Shown piece after piece: positions 50,670 through 58,583 of a stretch of 64,000 nt of DNA. A program made the position numbers and the translations under genes. How positions within the stretch are numbered: the first letter of the stretch is position 1; every line of letters starts with the position of its first letter. The DNA is from Amycolatopsis solani. GTDB taxonomy: Bacteria > Actinomycetota > Actinomycetes > Mycobacteriales > Pseudonocardiaceae. The stretch lies in assembly GCF_033441515.1 (NCBI RefSeq), contig NZ_JAWQJT010000002.1:2170001-2234000 (forward strand). Direction: 5' to 3'. The notes below the pieces were generated by a model. It worked only from the letters and a program-made list of their open reading frames with translations, did no database searches and was not told where the DNA came from.

Positions 50670-51850
50670 CCGGCCCGCTGACCGGGATCACCGTCCTCGA
50701 CTTCTCCCGCGTGCTCGCCGCTCCCCTGGCCACGCAGGTGCTCGCCGAGCTGGGCGCGACCGTGATCAAGGTCGAGCGCCCGGGGTCCGGCGACGAGACC
50801 CGCGGCTTCGAACCCCGTCTGCCGCACGGCGAAAGCGCGTACTTCTTCGCCTTCAACCGCGGCAAGAAGTCCGTGACGCTCGACCTCAAGGACCCGCGCG
50901 GCCAGGCACTCGCGCGGAAGCTCGCCGAGCGCGCCGACGTCGTCGTCGAGAACTTCCTGCCCGGCGCGATGGACCGGATGGGCCTCGGGTACGCGGACCT
51001 GGCGCGGCCGGACCTGGTCTACGTGTCCGCGACCGGGTTCGGCCAGACCGGCCCGGACCGCGACCGCAAGGGCTACGACACCGTCTTCCAGGCACTGTCC
51101 GGCGTGATGGCGATGACCGGCGAGCCCGACGGGCCGCCGTCGAAGACCGGGATCCCGGTGGCGGACCTGACGTCCGGGCTCTGGGTGGTCATCGCCGTGC
51201 TGTCCGGGCTGGCCGGGCGGGCTTCCTCGGGCCGCGGGAGCCACCTCGACGTGTCCATGATGGACGTCCAATTGAGCCTGCACGCGCTCAACGCGGCCCG
51301 CCTCTTCGCGCTCGGCGAGGACCCGGTGCGCACCGGCACCGAGCACCCGGGCCGCGTGCCGTCGGCGGCGTTCCAGGCCGGCGACGGCGAATGGCTGCAC
51401 ATCAGCGGCAGCGACCAGCACTGGGGTCCACTGTGCACGGTGCTCGGGCTCGGCGAGCTGGCCGCGGACCCGGTGCTGCGGACCAACTCCGGGCGGGTCG
51501 AGCACCGCGCCCGCGTCATGAAGGCCCTGCGCGGCGCGATCGCCCGGCACGACCGGGACCCGCTCGTGAAGGAGCTGCGCGCGGCCGAAGTCCCGGCCGG
51601 CGCGGTCCGTTCGGTGCGGGAAGCGCTCGCCGATCCGCACGCCGTCGCCCGCGGCGTCGTCGGCGAGTTCACCCACCCGGCGGAGGGGACGTTCCCGGCG
51701 CTGCGGACGCCCCTACGTGAGACTGGCGGTGAACCGCCCGCCGTGGGCGTGCCGCCCCGGCTGGGTGCCGACACCGACGACGTCCTGGCCGGGCTGGGAC
51801 TCGACGCGACCGAAATCGAGGGCCTGCGGGCCGCGGGGGTGATCCGATGA
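50666..51850 (+). CDS. CaiB/BaiF-family CoA transferase (class III)
   Basis: The product has 394 aa. Class III features: LTGITVLDFSRVLAAPLATQVLAELGATVIKVE at the N-terminus (shown in part), FNRGKKSVTLDL, YDTVFQALSGVMAMTG, and GIPVADLTSGLWVVIAVL, where the catalytic Asp lies in the PVAD segment. It moves CoA between a donor acyl-CoA and the pathway acid. A ligase later in the operon could do the same activation, so two activation routes exist. Confidence 0.88.
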   Translation: MTGPLTGITVLDFSRVLAAPLATQVLAELGATVIKVERPGSGDETRGFEPRLPHGESAYFFAFNRGKKSVTLDLKDPRGQALARKLAERADVVVENFLPGAMDRMGLGYADLARPDLVYVSATGFGQTGPDRDRKGYDTVFQALSGVMAMTGEPDGPPSKTGIPVADLTSGLWVVIAVLSGLAGRASSGRGSHLDVSMMDVQLSLHALNAARLFALGEDPVRTGTEHPGRVPSAAFQAGDGEWLHISGSDQHWGPLCTVLGLGELAADPVLRTNSGRVEHRARVMKALRGAIARHDRDPLVKELRAAEVPAGAVRSVREALADPHAVARGVVGEFTHPAEGTFPALRTPLRETGGEPPAVGVPPRLGADTDDVLAGLGLDATEIEGLRAAGVIR

Positions 51851-52599
51851 CCGAGCGGGTGAGCGTCACCGTCGAGGACGGGATCGCCCGGGTCGAGCTG
51901 ACCCGGCCCGAGGCCCGCAACGCCGTGGACCTGCCGATGTGCCACCAGCTGCGTGAGGCTTTCGAGGCGCTGGACGACGACGTCCGCGTGGTGCTCCTGA
52001 GCGGGCGCGGGCCGGTGTTCTGCGCGGGTGCCGACCTCAAGGAGCGCACCGGCAAGGACGCCGCGTGGGTGCGGCGCCGCCGCGTCGCCTCCTTCGCCGC
52101 GTACGCCGCCATCGAGCAGTGCCGGGTGCCGGTGGTCGCCCTGGTGCAGGGCGCGGTCGTCGGCTCCGGCGGCGAGATCACGCTCGCGGCCGACTTCGCG
52201 CTGGCCGCGGCGGGGACGGTCTTCCGCTTCCCGGAGCCGCACTGGGGTACCGTCGGCGCGACCCAGCGACTGCAGCGCGCCATCGGCAAGCGCCGGGCCA
52301 AGGAGCTGCTGTTCACCAACCGCCCGCTCGACGCCGAAGAAGCCGCCGGCCTGGGCGTCGTCACCCGCGTCGTGCCGGCGGACGCCCTCGCCGCGGCCGG
52401 CGACGAAACGGCCGCGAGCATCGCGAAGGCGCCGCCGCTGGCCATCGCGCTCACGAAGCGCGCGGTCGACCTCGGCTCGGAAACCGACCTCGACCGCGGC
52501 ATCCGCATCGAAATGGCGGCGATCGAACAGTGCCTCGCCGACGGCGGCTGGCGCGACGGCGTCGCCCGCTTCGCCGACGGGAACGGAGAACCGCGATGA
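51847..52599 (+). CDS. Enoyl-CoA hydratase/isomerase-family protein
   Basis: The product has 250 aa, ATGA overlap with the CoA transferase. ELTRPEARNAVDLPM, RGPVFCAGADLKERTG and LVQGAVVGSGGEITLAADFALA are present. The catalytic-loop Glu is seen in FPEPHWGTVGATQRL. The C-terminus (ALTKRAVDLGSETDLDRGI) is of the ordinary crotonase length. Probably acts in the same pathway as the crotonase at 49950. Confidence 0.86.
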   Translation: MTERVSVTVEDGIARVELTRPEARNAVDLPMCHQLREAFEALDDDVRVVLLSGRGPVFCAGADLKERTGKDAAWVRRRRVASFAAYAAIEQCRVPVVALVQGAVVGSGGEITLAADFALAAAGTVFRFPEPHWGTVGATQRLQRAIGKRRAKELLFTNRPLDAEEAAGLGVVTRVVPADALAAAGDETAASIAKAPPLAIALTKRAVDLGSETDLDRGIRIEMAAIEQCLADGGWRDGVARFADGNGEPR

Positions 52600-54167
52600 C
52601 CGACCTGCGCACCGCCTGCCCGCTCACCACGCACGAGGTCCTCGCGCGCGCGGCCCTGCTCGCACCGGACGTCGAAGCCGTCGTCGCGGACTCCGGGCGG
52701 GTCACCTACGGCGAGCTGGCCGAGCGGGTCTCGCGGGTCCGCGCCGGGCTCGCCGCCGCCGGGATCGGCCGGGGCGACCGCGTCGGGATCTGCCTCGGCA
52801 ACGGGCCGGACTGGGTGGCGCTGTTCCTCGCGATCGGGGCGGCGGGCGCGGTCGCCGTGCCGGTCAACACCCGGTTCACCGCCGACGAAGTGCGCTACAC
52901 GCTCGACCACGCACGCGTCCGGACGCTGTTCGTCGCCTCGCGCGTGCTCAACGTGGACTTCGCCGCGATGCTGCGGGAGATCGGCGCCGAGGCCCTCCCC
53001 GCGGTCATCGTGCTCGGGGACGACGTGCCGTCGTTCGCCACGCCGTGGGCGGACTTCCTCGCCGCGGGTTCGGAAGTGCCGCCGCCCGCCGGTACGCCCG
53101 AAGACGTCCTCCTGGTGCAGTACACGTCGGGCACGACGTCGCGGCCGAAGGGCGTCCTGCTCACGCACCGGAGCATGTGCGCGGACGCGTTCTTCTCCGG
53201 CGCGCGGATGGGCCTGCGGCCCGGCGACCGGTTCCACTCCGCGCGGCCGTTCTTCCACGTCGCCGGGTCCACGCTGTCGGTGCTGGCGTCGATCCAGCAC
53301 GCCACGACGCTGGTGACGATGCCGAAGTTCGAGCCGGAGGAAGCCCTGCGGCTGCTGGAAGCCGAACGCTGCACGCACTTCTCCGGCAACGACACGATCG
53401 CGCTGCTGCTGCTCAACCACCCCTCGCGGCCCGCTCGGCGGCTGTGCTTGCGCGGGGCCTGGGTGGCCGCGTCGCCGACGGTGATCCGGCGGGTCATCGA
53501 CGAGCTGGGCGCGCGTGAATGCGTTGCCGGGTATGGGCTTTCGGAAGCGTCGCCGAACGTCGCCCAGTCGGCGTGGTGGGAGCCGGAGGAGATCCGCACG
53601 TCCGGCGCGATGGCCGTCCAACCCGGCGTCGAGGTGCGGATCCGCGCCTTCGACGGCGACCGGGACTGCGGCCCCGGCGAGCCCGGCTCGGTGCTGGTGC
53701 GCGGCTGGAACGTGATGGCCGGCTACCTCGACGACCCAGTGAAGACGGCCGAAACCATCGACGCCGACGGCTGGCTCGCCACCGGCGACGTCGGGCTCCT
53801 CGACGAGACCGGGCGGTTCCACTTCACCGGCCGCACCAAGGACATCATCCGCGTCGGCGGCGAAAACGTGGCTCCGGCCGACATCGAGGACACCCTGCAC
53901 CGGCATCCGCTGGTGCGGCAGGCGGCCGTCGTCGGCGTCCCGGACGCGCGGCTGCTCGAGGTGCCGTTCGCGTTCGTCGTGCTGACCGCACCCGGCGTCT
54001 CCGAGGAGGAGCTGCTCGGGTGGGCCCGCGAACGGATGGCGGGCTTCAAGGTGCCGCGGCACCTGCGGATCGTCGAGGGCTTCGAGGGCATCGGGATGAC
54101 CGCGAGTTCGAAGGTGCAGAAGAACCGGCTCGCCGCGCACGCGCGTTCCCTGCTGGGGCAGGCATGA
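52596..54167 (+). CDS. Acyl-CoA ligase (AMP-forming)
   Basis: The product has 523 aa. P-loop YTSGTTSRPK (176-185) has Ser for the usual Gly. YGLSEASPN, WLATGDVGLLDETG and TKDIIRVGGENVAPADIE follow in order; the C-terminal Lys lies in TASSKVQKNRLA. ATGA overlap with the crotonase. It resembles medium-chain or aryl-acid ligases; the substrate is unknown. Confidence 0.87.
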   Translation: MTDLRTACPLTTHEVLARAALLAPDVEAVVADSGRVTYGELAERVSRVRAGLAAAGIGRGDRVGICLGNGPDWVALFLAIGAAGAVAVPVNTRFTADEVRYTLDHARVRTLFVASRVLNVDFAAMLREIGAEALPAVIVLGDDVPSFATPWADFLAAGSEVPPPAGTPEDVLLVQYTSGTTSRPKGVLLTHRSMCADAFFSGARMGLRPGDRFHSARPFFHVAGSTLSVLASIQHATTLVTMPKFEPEEALRLLEAERCTHFSGNDTIALLLLNHPSRPARRLCLRGAWVAASPTVIRRVIDELGARECVAGYGLSEASPNVAQSAWWEPEEIRTSGAMAVQPGVEVRIRAFDGDRDCGPGEPGSVLVRGWNVMAGYLDDPVKTAETIDADGWLATGDVGLLDETGRFHFTGRTKDIIRVGGENVAPADIEDTLHRHPLVRQAAVVGVPDARLLEVPFAFVVLTAPGVSEEELLGWARERMAGFKVPRHLRIVEGFEGIGMTASSKVQKNRLAAHARSLLGQA

Positions 54168-55120
54168 CCCGCATTTCGACCTCGATCACCGGGTTGCTGG
54201 GGATCGATCTGCCGATCGTGCAGGCGGGGATGTCGTGGGCGTCGTCCTCGTCCGCGCTGCCGGTGGCGGTCTCCAACGCGGGCGGGCTCGGCGTGGTGGC
54301 GGCGGGCCCGATGCGGCTGCCCGACCTGGACCGGGTGCTGACCGAGGTGGCCGCGGGGACGTCCCGGCCGTGGGCGGTCAACCTGCCGCTGTACCGCGCG
54401 GGCGTGGACGAGGTCATCGAGCTGGTGCTGCGGCACCGGCCGCCGGTGCTGATCGCGTCGCAGGGCGGGCCGCGGCGCTACCTCGACCGGTTCCACGCGA
54501 TCGGGACGCGCTGCCTGCACGTCGTGGCCGGGGTTTCGCACGCACTGAAGGCGGCCGACGCGGGGGTCGACGGCCTGGTCGTCGTCGGCGCCGAGGCGGG
54601 CGGCCACCCGCCGCCCACGATGGTGGCGACGTCCGTGCTGGTGCGAGCGGTGGCCCGGGCGGTCGAACTGCCGCTGGTCGCTTCCGGCGGCGTCGCGGAC
54701 GGCGCGGGCCTGGCGGCGGTGCTCGCCCTCGGCGCGGGCGCCGCCCAGTTCGGCACGCGGTTCCTGGCCAGCACGGAGGCGTCGGTGCACCCCGCGTACA
54801 AGGAAGCGGTGGTCGCGGCCGGCGTGGACGGCACCCGCACGGTGGGCCACGGCCTGGGCGTGATCCGCGCCCTGGACAACGACTTCACCGCGCGGATGCG
54901 AGCCCTGGAGGAGTCCGGCGCCGAAGAAGCTCTGCGGCGCAAGACTTTCCAGGCGTCGACACTGCGTGACGCGGCGCTGCACGGCGACGTCGTCGAGGGG
55001 AAGCTCGAAGCGGGCCAGTCGGCCGGGCTGGTGGATTCCGTGCGGCCCGCGGCCGAGATCGTCGCGGGGATCGTGCGGGAGTACCGGGCGGCGCGCGCCG
55101 GACTCCCGCCGATCACCTGA
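54164..55120 (+). CDS. Nitronate monooxygenase-like FMN enzyme (2-nitropropane dioxygenase family)
   Basis: The product has 318 aa. FMN-binding TIM-barrel marks: LPIVQAGMSWASSSS, VSNAGGLGVVAAG, GADGLVVVGAEAGGHPPPTM-like DGLVVVGAEAGGHPP and PLVASGGVADGAGLAAVLALGAGAAQFGTRF (shown in part). Related proteins in acyl-CoA operons act as nitronate oxidases or enoyl reductases. It is the last gene of the operon, four bases (ATGA) after the ligase. Confidence 0.83.
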   Translation: MTRISTSITGLLGIDLPIVQAGMSWASSSSALPVAVSNAGGLGVVAAGPMRLPDLDRVLTEVAAGTSRPWAVNLPLYRAGVDEVIELVLRHRPPVLIASQGGPRRYLDRFHAIGTRCLHVVAGVSHALKAADAGVDGLVVVGAEAGGHPPPTMVATSVLVRAVARAVELPLVASGGVADGAGLAAVLALGAGAAQFGTRFLASTEASVHPAYKEAVVAAGVDGTRTVGHGLGVIRALDNDFTARMRALEESGAEEALRRKTFQASTLRDAALHGDVVEGKLEAGQSAGLVDSVRPAAEIVAGIVREYRAARAGLPPIT

Positions 55121-55123
55121 GGG

Positions 55124-55822
55124 TCACTCGGCGGCGGCCGCCAGGATCACCTCGGCGACGACACCGGGCTGCGACACCGCGACGGCGTGCGAAGCGTCGA
55201 TCCGGCGGACGGTGGACTTCGCGCGCTCGGCCATGAACTCCTGGGCGGCGGCCGGGATGGCGTTGTCCTGGTTGGCGATCAGCGTCCACGAAGGCAGCTT
55301 CGACCAGGCCGGGGTGCCCTCGAACGGCGCGGCGAGCGCCTGCTGCGCGACGGCCCGCTGGGTGACGGCCAAGATCGCGGCGGTCTCGGCGGGGACGTCG
55401 CCGGCGAAGACCTCGGAGAAGTCTTCCGGCTTGATCGACAGCTCGGGATTGCCGTCGTGCACCAGGACGTTCGTGGTCTCCGGGCCGAGCTTGGCGCCCG
55501 GGTAGCGGCCGGAGAGCTCGAAGACGCTCTCGCCCGCGTCGGGCTGGAACGCGGCGATGTAGACCAGGGCGCGGACGTTCGGCGTCTCGGTGGCGGCGCG
55601 GGTGATCAGGGCGCCGCCGTAGGAGTGGCCGGCCAGGACGACGGGGCCCTCGACGGAGTTGACGACGTCCGCGACGTAGGCCGCGTCGGACTCGAGACCG
55701 CGCAGCGGGTTCGCCACCGCGACGACCGGATAGCCGTTCTCCTGCAGCTTCGACACGACGCCGGTCCAGCTGGACGAGTCGGCGAAGGCGCCGTGGACCA
55801 GGACGATGGTGGGCTTGCTCAT
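55124..55822 (-). CDS. Alpha/beta hydrolase
   Basis: The product has 232 aa. Oxyanion LVHGAFADSSSW (HG near 10), nucleophile GHSYGG (Ser about 68), and a late DASHAVAVSQP with the catalytic His (about 212). The pattern fits the EstC/salicylate-esterase-like group of small cytoplasmic hydrolases. The ATG at 55822 follows aaggag (revcomp of ctcctt at 55830-55835). Controlled by the divergent TetR regulator, as two nearly identical boxes bracket the spacer. Confidence 0.85.
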   Translation of the reverse strand: MSKPTIVLVHGAFADSSSWTGVVSKLQENGYPVVAVANPLRGLESDAAYVADVVNSVEGPVVLAGHSYGGALITRAATETPNVRALVYIAAFQPDAGESVFELSGRYPGAKLGPETTNVLVHDGNPELSIKPEDFSEVFAGDVPAETAAILAVTQRAVAQQALAAPFEGTPAWSKLPSWTLIANQDNAIPAAAQEFMAERAKSTVRRIDASHAVAVSQPGVVAEVILAAAAE

Positions 55823-55840
55823 GGCTGGCTCCTTGAGAGA

Positions 55841-55858
55841 GAACGATCAGTCTTTCTG
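55841..55858. promoter_or_regulatory. TetR operator, copy 1
   Basis: AGAACGATCAGTCTTTCT is an imperfect palindrome (AGAACGA / TCTTTCT) placed 18 bp before the hydrolase ATG. A near-identical copy is at 55916, 75 bp away. Confidence 0.7.
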
Positions 55859-55915
55859 CCCCTCGAACTCTGCTCCGATTCGCGGGCGGCCGCAATGTGA
55901 CGTAGCCGATCTGGC

Positions 55916-55933
55916 AGAACGACCAGTCTTTCT
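55916..55933. promoter_or_regulatory. TetR operator, copy 2
   Basis: AGAACGACCAGTCTTTCT differs from copy 1 at one base and sits 13 bp before the TetR ATG (55947). Two operators in one divergent spacer suggest independent repression of hydrolase and regulator. Confidence 0.7.
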
Positions 55934-55946
55934 CTATGCTGAGGGG

Positions 55947-56504
55947 ATGACGTCCGCCTCGATGCACCCGAAGGACCGGTTGCTCGCGACCGCGTCCCGG
56001 CTGTTCTACGCGGAGGGCATCCACGCGGTGGGGGTCGAGCGCCTGGTGTCGGAGGCGTCGGTGACGCGGGCGACGTTCTACCGCCACTACCCGACGAAGG
56101 ACGACCTGGTCGCGGCCTACCTGACGGAGACGAGCCACCTGATCCGCACGGCGGTCGACGCGGCCCGCGCGGGCAAACCCCCACGCGAAGCCCTGGCGGC
56201 GGCCCTCTCGGTGGTGGGCGACGCGACGTGCGGCGAAGATTTCCGAGGCTGCCAGTTCCTCAACGCGGCCGCCGAGTACCCGGACCCGGACTCCCGCGTC
56301 CGCCAGGTGATCGACGACCACCGCCAGTGGTTCTTCGAGGTCCTCCGAGGAGAGGCGGCGGCACTGGGCCACCCGGAACCCAGCCACGCGGCCCGGGTCC
56401 TGGTCCTCCTCCGCGACGGCGCCCTCCACGGCGGCGAACTGGACGACGCGGAGACGGTCCGGGCCACGTTGCGCCGGGCGGTGGAGGAGTTCTTCCCCGC
56501 CTGA
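55947..56504 (+). CDS. TetR-family regulator
   Basis: The product has 185 aa from the ATG at 55947 after gaggg. The N-terminal HTH (about 10-58) reads ERLVSEASVTRATFYRHYPTKDDLV in part. The C-terminal ligand domain carries EDFRGCQFLNAAAEYPDP, typical of the TetR_C_33/LmrA-like group. Upstream boxes at 55841 and 55916 indicate autoregulation and control of the alpha/beta hydrolase. Confidence 0.9.
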   Translation: MTSASMHPKDRLLATASRLFYAEGIHAVGVERLVSEASVTRATFYRHYPTKDDLVAAYLTETSHLIRTAVDAARAGKPPREALAAALSVVGDATCGEDFRGCQFLNAAAEYPDPDSRVRQVIDDHRQWFFEVLRGEAAALGHPEPSHAARVLVLLRDGALHGGELDDAETVRATLRRAVEEFFPA

Positions 56505-56510
56505 CGCGCC

Positions 56511-56588
56511 CTGAAGGGGACTTTGCTGGCATCTGGTGACCTGAAGGGGACTTTGCCGGCATCTGATGTCAGCAACGTCCCCTTCATC
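56511..56588. repeat. Direct repeat plus inverted copy after tetR
   Basis: CTGAAGGGGACTTTGC (56511-56526) recurs at 56541-56556. An inverted relative (GCAACGTCCCCTTCA, 56571-56585) follows, able to pair with either copy. It may act as the tetR terminator and has the look of a dispersed genomic repeat family. Confidence 0.6.
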
Positions 56589-56599
56589 ACATGCGAGCC

Positions 56600-56965
56600 T
56601 GAGCCGGGCCCAGCCGCCGCGTGGTCCTTTCCCCGGCCGGCGCCGGGACCACCGGCTTCCCGAGAGATGCGCTGAGGCGAGCGCGGCTGCGGCGGGGCAG
56701 GCTCCGGCAAGCGCCATGCCGGCGAGGCGCGCTTCCGCGGGGCGGGGTCCGGCGAGTGCCGCGCCGGAGAGGCGGGCCCGGGGCGGGCTTCGGCGCAATG
56801 CGCAGCGGCGAGCGCCATGCCAGCGAGGCGCGCTTCCGCGAGGCGGGCCCCGGCGAGGCGCGCTCAGGGCAGGCCCCGGCGAGGTGTGCTGCGACGGGCG
56901 CCACTCCGGCGAGCGGGCTCCGGCAAGCGCCGAGCAGGCGTCGGAGCCGGCGCTGCGGTGCCGTG
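56600..56965. repeat. GC-rich degenerate tandem-repeat region (non-coding)
   Basis: This 366-bp stretch between the post-tetR repeats and the FUSC gene is built from variants of GGCGAGGCGCGCTTCCGCG and GGCGGGCCCCGGCGAG. It has long open frames on both strands only because of GC richness; I see no RBS, no start with normal codon bias and no recognisable domain. It forms part of a 466-bp gene-free stretch (56505-56970). Confidence 0.6.
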
Positions 56966-56970
56966 CTGGA

Positions 56971-58539
56971 ATGGGGGCTGTGCCGCTCGACCCTCCCGAC
57001 CCGCTCCCCCGCATCGCGCGCCCCCGGGCCCTCCTCTTCGCTCTCCCCGCCGCGGGCCGGCGGTGGAGTGCCGGGTTGCGGGCCGCCGCTGCTGTGGCGC
57101 TTCCCGGTGGGCTCACCGTCCTCAGCGGACACGCCGACGTCGCGCTCTTCGTCACCTTCGGCGCCTTCGCCGTCCTCTACGGCGAAGGCCGTCCCTACCG
57201 GGTCCGCGCTCGGGTCGTCCTCACCGCCGCCGTCGCGCTGGTGCTCGCCGCCGCGCTGGGCGCCTTCGCCGGGAGGGGCGGTGGCCGTGAAGCGGCCGTC
57301 ATCGTCGTGGTCACCGTGGTCGGCGTCCTGGCCGTCTACGTCGTCGACGCCCTCCGGCTCGGGCCGCCCGGGGCGCTGTTCTTCGCGCTCGTCTGCGGCG
57401 GTGCGACCGTCGCCACGGAAGCCGGGGCCGATCCCGTGGCCATCGTCGGCTGCACCGCGCTGGGCGGCCTCGCCTCGGCGGCCGTTTCGATGGCCGGGCT
57501 CCTGACCGACCGGACCAAGCCGGAACGCACGGCCGTCCGGCGGGCCGTCGCCGCCGTCGATGCCGCCGTGGCGAACCCCACCGCCGAAGCCCGGCACGCC
57601 GCGGGCTCGGCCGTTTCCGCCGCCTGGAGCGCCGTCCACGACGCCGGGCACGAGGCCGGCTCGGAGCTCGCGACCACGCTGATCGCCGCCCACCGGCGGT
57701 TCGCGGACGCCGACGGCGGCCCGGACGAAGCCACGCTACCCCTGCCCCGTCCCAGCGTGGGCTACCGGCTGCGGCGGTCGGCGACCCTCCGCTCGCACGC
57801 CATGATCACGGCGCTGCGCGTCGGCGTCACCTGCGCCGCCGCCGGGTGCCTGAGCGCGGGGCTCGGGCTCGAGCGCCCGCACTGGGCGATCCTCAGCGCC
57901 CTCGTCGTCCTGCAGCAGGGCACCGACCGGGTGCGCGCCAACGTCCGCGGCCTGCAGCGGTTCGCCGGGACCGCCGTCGGCCTCGGGTTGTTCGCCGCCG
58001 TGTCCGCACTCTCGCCGACCGGGCTCGCGCTGATCGCGACGATCGCCGCGCTGCAGTTCTGCATCGAGCTGTTCGTGCCGCGCAACTACGCGGTCGCGGT
58101 CGTCTTCATCACGCCGGTCGCGCTGCTCGCCGGGGGCGCCGCGGTGAGCGGGCCGGTCGGCCCGGTGCTCCGCGACCGCCTCGTCGAGACCGTGCTCGGC
58201 GTCGCGCTCGCCGTCCTCGCGCAGTACGTCCTCGCGCCGAACGCGCACCGCACGACGTTCCGCTGGACCGACGCCCGCATCCGCGCCGCCGCGCTGGCCG
58301 TGCTGGCGACGCCGGGCCGGCCGGCGCGGCGGGACCTGCAGTTCGAGCTCGAGGGCGCCACCCGCGCCGCGGTCGACTCCGCGCACAACGACGTCCGCTG
58401 GACGCGGGAGCACTGGCCGGCCCACGCCGCGCTCGTCCACCTCGGCTACGACCTCCTAGCGGCGTGCTGGGCCGGGCGCGTCGACGCTGCGCAGTGGACC
58501 CCCGCGTTCCGGTCACCTGCGCAAACCCGGCGAAACTAG
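56971..58539 (+). CDS. FUSC-family inner-membrane protein
   Basis: The product has 522 aa from the ATG at 56971 (MGAVPLDPPDP); a GTG three codons downstream is also possible. Two sets of hydrophobic helices (about 35-165 and 275-400) are separated by a soluble helical segment (about 175-265), as in FUSC/aromatic acid exporter proteins. The second half carries PHWAILSALVVLQQGTDRVRANVRGLQRFAGT (shown in part) typical of the family. Role: efflux of small organics or a stress-linked function; not known. Confidence 0.78.
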   Translation: MGAVPLDPPDPLPRIARPRALLFALPAAGRRWSAGLRAAAAVALPGGLTVLSGHADVALFVTFGAFAVLYGEGRPYRVRARVVLTAAVALVLAAALGAFAGRGGGREAAVIVVVTVVGVLAVYVVDALRLGPPGALFFALVCGGATVATEAGADPVAIVGCTALGGLASAAVSMAGLLTDRTKPERTAVRRAVAAVDAAVANPTAEARHAAGSAVSAAWSAVHDAGHEAGSELATTLIAAHRRFADADGGPDEATLPLPRPSVGYRLRRSATLRSHAMITALRVGVTCAAAGCLSAGLGLERPHWAILSALVVLQQGTDRVRANVRGLQRFAGTAVGLGLFAAVSALSPTGLALIATIAALQFCIELFVPRNYAVAVVFITPVALLAGGAAVSGPVGPVLRDRLVETVLGVALAVLAQYVLAPNAHRTTFRWTDARIRAAALAVLATPGRPARRDLQFELEGATRAAVDSAHNDVRWTREHWPAHAALVHLGYDLLAACWAGRVDAAQWTPAFRSPAQTRRN

Positions 58540-58583
58540 GCCGAACGGGTTACCTTGGGCGCGGAAGGTGACGGAGGTCAGGC

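Noticed and set aside
56566..56970. N-terminal extension of the FUSC protein through the GC-rich repeats
   Set aside because: The extension is low-complexity Ala/Arg/Pro from the repeat DNA; the family homology starts after 56971.
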